DNA of 64,000 bases from Prunella strophiata (Eukaryota > Chordata > Aves > Passeriformes > Prunellidae): positions 110,124,162-110,188,161 of the forward strand of contig JAZBQD010000030.1 of the NCBI GenBank assembly GCA_036583965.1, given 5' to 3'. Shown piece by piece: positions 59,553 through 64,000 of this stretch (position 1 is the stretch's first letter; each line of letters starts with the position of its first letter). The position numbers and the translations under genes were made by a program. The notes under the pieces were generated by a model. The model saw only the letters and a program-made list of their open reading frames with translations. It was not told the origin of the DNA and made no database searches.

Positions 59553-61475
59553 AGAACATGCTTGGACAACTAAGGAGATGTTGGAGCTGAGTGAGTAAAA
59601 CATTTTGAGAAGGCCCTGGTGAAGAAAATTGCTTACATCTTCCCCCCTTCTAGAGTCCTTCTACAAAGATAAAATTGAACAGCCATGAGGAAAAAAAAGG
59701 AAAAAAAAAAAAAAAAGGAGTGGGGGATGGGGATTTAAATAAAATAAGTTGAAGGCTCCTGCCTTGTAATTCAGGGATTCCTGCACCATCTGTGAGCAAG
59801 CTCTAGGGTGCCTCAGTGGGAGCACAGAGGTAGCTCAGTCACGCAAAACCCATGACTGCAAAGCATTTGACTAATAAACTGAAACCCCAGGAAAAAATAA
59901 AAAAATCTTTGTCCCTACTTTTGCCTGGATGAACTAGAAAAGTGTGTCTGTCTTTTCAGGAGGTGGCAGTGCTGCAGATTCCTCTGTGCCCATAGAGGCT
60001 GCTGCCCACTCCTTTGTTTCTCCTTTCAGTTTCCCACAAACACCATCTCCAGCCGATGCCAGGCTTTGCTTTTATGGATATATTGCTGGGCTTTATCAGC
60101 CAGGCTTTTATTGCAGCTCTCCCTGTGGTGAATAAAGGTTGCAGAGACCATCCCTGAGTGTCTCTGGGAAGGGAGCTTGTATAATCAGGGAGCTGCTGGT
60201 GCAGGGCTCTGCTGACGTAACCGGCTGGGGAAAATCACTGAGGCGCCTGCTGAGGGACAGAAGGAACTCCCATCAGCAGAGCCCCGGATCCTGAAGGAGC
60301 TGCTGCTCAGGAAAAGGGCTAAAACAGACCTGGAGGGAAGCTGATTGTGAACAGCAAGGGCCCTTTTATTTGTTTTTATAAAGAGCATTCTGTGCGGAGT
60401 GCGTGTGAACTCTTTGTGTGCCTCTGCAGGAATCGGAGGGATAAACAAACCTGGAAGCAACTGCTGGATCCTGACATCCTTTTGTTGGCATTTATCAGCC
60501 CCTGGCAGGATCCCCACGAGGTTCCCAAGGGCAGCTGAGGCCTGGCCAGACCACAGGCTGTCCTGCCTCAGTGCTGTGTTAGATGAGCAGAGCTGTTCCT
60601 CAGAGCACCACCCTGCTCCAAAAAGGAGGGAGGTTCTGTAGCCAGGAGCTTGCATAAGGAGCCATCAGGCACAGGTCTCTTGCCTGCAGCTGGCTGCATG
60701 ATTTTGGGGATGCTGAGTGCTACCTCAGGCTGTGCACCTGGCTAGAAGCCATGAGATCTCAAGAGAGAGGAGAACTGGAGCAAAGCCCCAATGAAAGCAC
60801 TTCCAGGGCCAGGGATTCAGGGTTTGACCCTTGGGGTTAGCCAGCAACAATCCCATTCACCTGCTCAGGCCTGGAGGAGGGAAAAGTTATTTTTCCAGCC
60901 TTGCCCTGTGTCCTTCACACTTGGTGGTGGTGGGCCAGGAGGGACCCCAGTGCTTCCTATGGGGGACCTGGGCAGAGTCCTTGGCCATGAGCTCCTCCAG
61001 CACCAAGCTCCAAAGCAGGGCTGTCCCCACTCTGTGCCACCCCCACAGCCAGAAGCAAAGCACACCTCAAGAGTGAGGGTCCTCACCCCTGCCATGAGGC
61101 CAGCCCCACTCCTGGCCCTCCCCCTGTGCCACTTCTGGGCTGCAGATGTGCCATGGTGCTTTCCTGTCCCAGCCAGTGCAACTGAAAACCCATCTGGAGT
61201 CAGATAAAGAGGAAATCAGATCTTGTCTCATCCTCTGCCAAGCTGGAAGGCAATTGCAGACTCAGAGCAGAATCTCCTGCCTTGCTTTCCTCTGGAAAGG
61301 CTCAAGGGCTGGACACAAGGAAAGCAGCAGATCCGTGCTGGTCACCCTGAGAAGGGTGCTGGTCCTGCTGTCACTGGTGGGGACACAGGGGCTGCATTGA
61401 CCCACCCAGTGACTGGACACCAGCACCAAGAGGCCCCCAGATGTCTGAGGTGGGACACGTGTGCTAAAAGTGACC
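59553..61475. other. Unique non-coding sequence
   Basis: No gene supported. An A-rich run with two G interruptions lies at about 59691-59716. Confidence 0.5.
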
Positions 61476-62049
61476 CCTCTCTGTTGTGTCTCTCATGTGT
61501 CTCAAGAGACCCAGATGTGTGTTGGAAAGTTTTTGTGTCCCAGCCTGAAAACCAAGAAGGAGTCAGGAGTCTTCATTTGTGATCTCCAAGGTTGTTTATT
61601 TTCTCTTATATATTTCATTCTTTCCCTGACCAGCCCAGGTCTGTTCAGCAGGTCAGTCCCAGGCACACTGCCCACCTCTGGGGTGGTGTTGTCTTTTTAT
61701 ACTAAAAACTACCTGTACATTATTTACAGTTCTTTTCCAATACCTATCACCTGTGTTACACAGTCCAACTCTACTCTAAACCAATCCAAAAGTGCCACCA
61801 TCACCCAGAAGATGGAGGCTGAGAAGAAGGAGAAAGAAGGACAGAACACACCCAAATTCCTCCATCTTGACCCCCAAACCCTCATTCTAAAAAATCCCAA
61901 AACTCTACTTTTTCACCCTGTGATAAACTATTACTCTACTTAATTTTTGTGGCTTGCAACTCTTTATATTAGGTTGGTCCTGAGCTCCCTGCCAGGGGCT
62001 GGAGCCATCCAGGGCAGCCAGAGGGATGTGCTGGGTTCTGACCCCTCTC
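61476..62049 (-). mobile_element. Solo LTR, ERV family A copy 7 (A7)
   Basis: The LTR spans 61482-62043 (562 bp) with a perfect 6-bp duplication CCTCTC at 61476-61481 and 62044-62049. On the minus strand it starts GGTCAGAACCC and ends GACACAACA. About 64 bp of U3 present in A6 is missing at about 61977-61980. The AATAAA complement is at about 61595-61600. The U5 end groups it with A6. Confidence 0.93.
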
Positions 62050-62863
62050 CTCTGCCAGCTGTGAACTGCACTCACATGTGTTATGTGGTCACTGGGCACC
62101 TCTGGCTATGAGATCTCAGGCTGGACAGCCAGCCCAGGACAGCCTGGAAACATTTCACCATCTTTTTCAACAGCTGCTCAGCAGGCACAAAGCTTTTACA
62201 CAATTATCTGTGGTACAGGGTAACAAGCAGCCACCTTCCACCAAATCCTGTGCACACACCACGCTGCTATCACCATATGCAGGGAAGCTGTAGCTGTGTT
62301 TATGGACTGCTGGCTGTTGTAAATGCATCCCTGTAGGCTTTAAATCCATGCCTGCTTGTCTGATGATTGGTTTAACCAGTGCTAATTCCCTGCAAATGAA
62401 TGGAGCTACTCATCAAATGTTTCTCCCGATGAAATGTGCATTTTTCCCTCAGGCAAAATCAAGAGGTGCCCAGGGAGGGTGAGGAAAGCCCTGGAAAGCA
62501 ATGGAAGTTCAAACCACAGCTGTGATTCTGAGAGGAGTCCTGCTGAGCCTGGAGGTGGCTGTCACAAGCTGAAGGGATGAACAGGCCCTGGGAAGCCCTG
62601 GCTCCTCTGTGTCCTGAGTGATTTTGGCTGTCACAGCACCAAGAGAGACACAGAGCTCTCCAGGTCAGCCAAATCAAAAGCAAAATCAAAAAATCAAAAG
62701 TCCAAACCAGATCTGTGGCTGTGGAGAAACAGACTCCTTCTTGTACCTCTGCCCTGTGTTGGAACCCAGGGAATGTTTCTCTGCCTGCTCTGAGATGTCC
62801 TGACCCCCAGGAGAACACTGCTTTTAACCTTCATCCATGGAGAAAGCCTCCAAGGCTTTGGGA
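62050..62863. other. Unique non-coding sequence
   Basis: No supported gene; short A-rich repeat 'aaatcaaaa' at about 62670-62700. Confidence 0.5.
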
Positions 62864-63364
62864 TGAATTGGAATCTACCAGTGTGTGAAATAGGCAGTAG
62901 TAGAGTTTATCACAGGGTGAAAAACTTGGAGTTTTGGGTTTTCAGTATGGAGGTAGGATAGGAGACAAGATGAAGGATTTTGGACATTGTCTGATCTCCT
63001 TCTTGTTCTTCATCTGCTCCATTTTCTGCAGTGGTGGTGGCACAGGGTGATTGGTTAGAAAGAACCAATGCAATGCAATTTTCTCCCAACGCAATGAAGA
63101 TGTTGCGTGGGGAGAAAAATAATTAGTTATTGGTAGAAAGGCAGAAATAAAGTATGTTCTAAGAGTTAATTGGACAAAATAGCTTTAAAAGACCTTGAAT
63201 CTGTATGTCTGGTGACTTTTGGTGCCTTCTCTTGGTAGGTCTGGCATGTAGATGGCATGCAGAACTTCTGATAAGAGAGAAATAAATAACCTGAAGACCA
63301 AAAAATCAAGAGTCCTGTCCGTCTCTCATTCCTGGCACAGAACTTTTTAGGGGTCTCCCCATCA
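62864..63364 (+). mobile_element. ERV LTR, family E (distant relative of A)
   Basis: Shares landmarks with family A in the same order: 'gagtttatcacagggtgaaa', 'agttttgggtttt', 'acaagatg.aggattt', 'tctcct(tc)ttgttcttc', 'ggtggtggcac', 'tgattggttag', a TATA-like 'agctttaaaagacc' at about 63180, and AATAAA in 'gagaaataaataacctgaag' at about 63280. Suggested ends TGAATTGG and CCCCATCA are inverted-repeat-like. Flanks TTGGGA and GGGGGA agree at four of six. Boundaries are tentative. Confidence 0.7.
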
Positions 63365-63370
63365 GGGGGA

Positions 63371-64000
63371 CCCACATGGGAGGTTTTGACAGCCCTGCAC
63401 CCCTGTAAATCTGCAGCCTGCAGGGGGACAGGGAGAATCCCCTGAGGGCAGCACTGTTCCCTGTTCTCCTGCTGGGGGGAGATGTGGCTGTGGGGTCCCA
63501 GCTCCTGCCCTCAGCCCCACCACAGCCTTGCCAGTCCAGAGAGATGCTCTGCCTGTTCAGAGAGCACAAAACAACGTGCCAAGCCCTGGGCTGGTTGGAT
63601 TCCTGGCCAACATGAGGCCTCTTGCCCATCCACAGTAGTTTGCTCCTGTTGATGTACAGCAGCAAACTTCTCTGAGGTAAATCAAGTCACAGAACAGGGC
63701 TAACTGAAAAGCAGCTTTGCTGGTGTTGCATGGAAGCAAACAGCACCATCTTGGGCTGTGGAAGGGGTTCTGAAGGTGTATTCTCATGAAGGCAGTGAGG
63801 GGAGGTTGTGTCGTGCTGCCGTGTGGTGGCTGAGTTAAGGTTTAATTGCTGAGGCAACTCCCTGGGGTGAAACTGAAGCAGGCACGACTGAAAGCTGGAA
63901 GTCACAGTAATTGTCCTCCCCCACTTTATAACTGAACAATCTTTTCTACTTAGTTTCAACTCACCTGCTGCCAGGAGCGTGCAGAACAAAGAGGTGGAGG
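63371..64000. other. Unique non-coding sequence
   Basis: No supported gene, RNA or repeat to the end of the window. Confidence 0.5.

Noticed and set aside
13664..61943. Similar 60-160 codon frames recurring at several places (around 13.7, 22.6, 36.0, 52.6, 54.9, 56.3 and 61.5 kb)
   Set aside because: They recur because each lies in a family A LTR. They run antisense or out of phase with any retroviral gene and are broken differently in each copy.
1..64000. An undescribed multi-gene system
   Set aside because: No gene cluster, conserved protein or repeated functional module was found; the structure seen is retroelements, simple repeats and assembly artefacts.

Overview
The window looks like non-coding, repeat-bearing DNA from a bird, most likely a songbird. 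This rests on several CR1 LINE fragments with the avian-type 3' end (repeated ATTCTRTG octamers, or CAYAGAAT when inverted), many short solo LTRs of endogenous retroviruses, and moderate GC with strong CpG depletion outside a few small clusters. I found no convincing protein-coding gene, exon chain, tRNA, rRNA, operon or CRISPR array. Open frames here are chance frames or lie in repeats. Species and chromosome cannot be read from the sequence alone.

Layout. 1-7.8 kb: mostly unique sequence with one CR1. 7.8-9.2 kb: a 29-33 bp minisatellite running into a 500-N gap, then an LTR of family C. 9.2-22.3 kb: unique sequence with one CR1 and LTR A1. 22.3-24.0 kb: LTR A2 and a G-rich (GGGGAT)n array. 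24-33 kb: CR1 fragments, an AT-rich block, a small CpG cluster and LTR B1. 33.2-35.6 kb: two near-identical blocks of about 945 bp on either side of a second 500-N gap, almost certainly one locus represented twice by the assembly. 35.8-38.0 kb: LTR A3, a purine tract switching abruptly to a pyrimidine tract, and LTR B2. 39.4-42.7 kb: CR1 copies, one carrying a 337 bp (TTCTC)n tract in its middle, then LTR C2. 42.7-52.4 kb: unique sequence, a CpG cluster with a CRE-like site, a (TTTTG)n tract and a decayed CR1 reverse-transcriptase fragment. 52.4-56.7 kb: four LTRs in 4.3 kb (A4, D, A5, A6), with A5 lying inside a CpG-rich stretch. 57.7-58.2 kb: (CAT)n, then (GGA)n switching to (CTT)n. 59.4-64 kb: CR1, LTR A7 and LTR E.

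The main biological signal is retroviral. Seven solo LTRs of one family (A) occur in 64 kb. Six have recognisable 6-bp target-site duplications, four to five of them perfect. Two family B LTRs also have perfect 6-bp duplications. No gag, pol or env remains, so internal regions were probably lost by LTR-LTR recombination. I do not see an undescribed multi-gene system. The most useful observations are the LTR load and its subfamilies, LTR A5 in a CpG island, the microsatellite inside a CR1, the strand-switching tracts and the false duplication.
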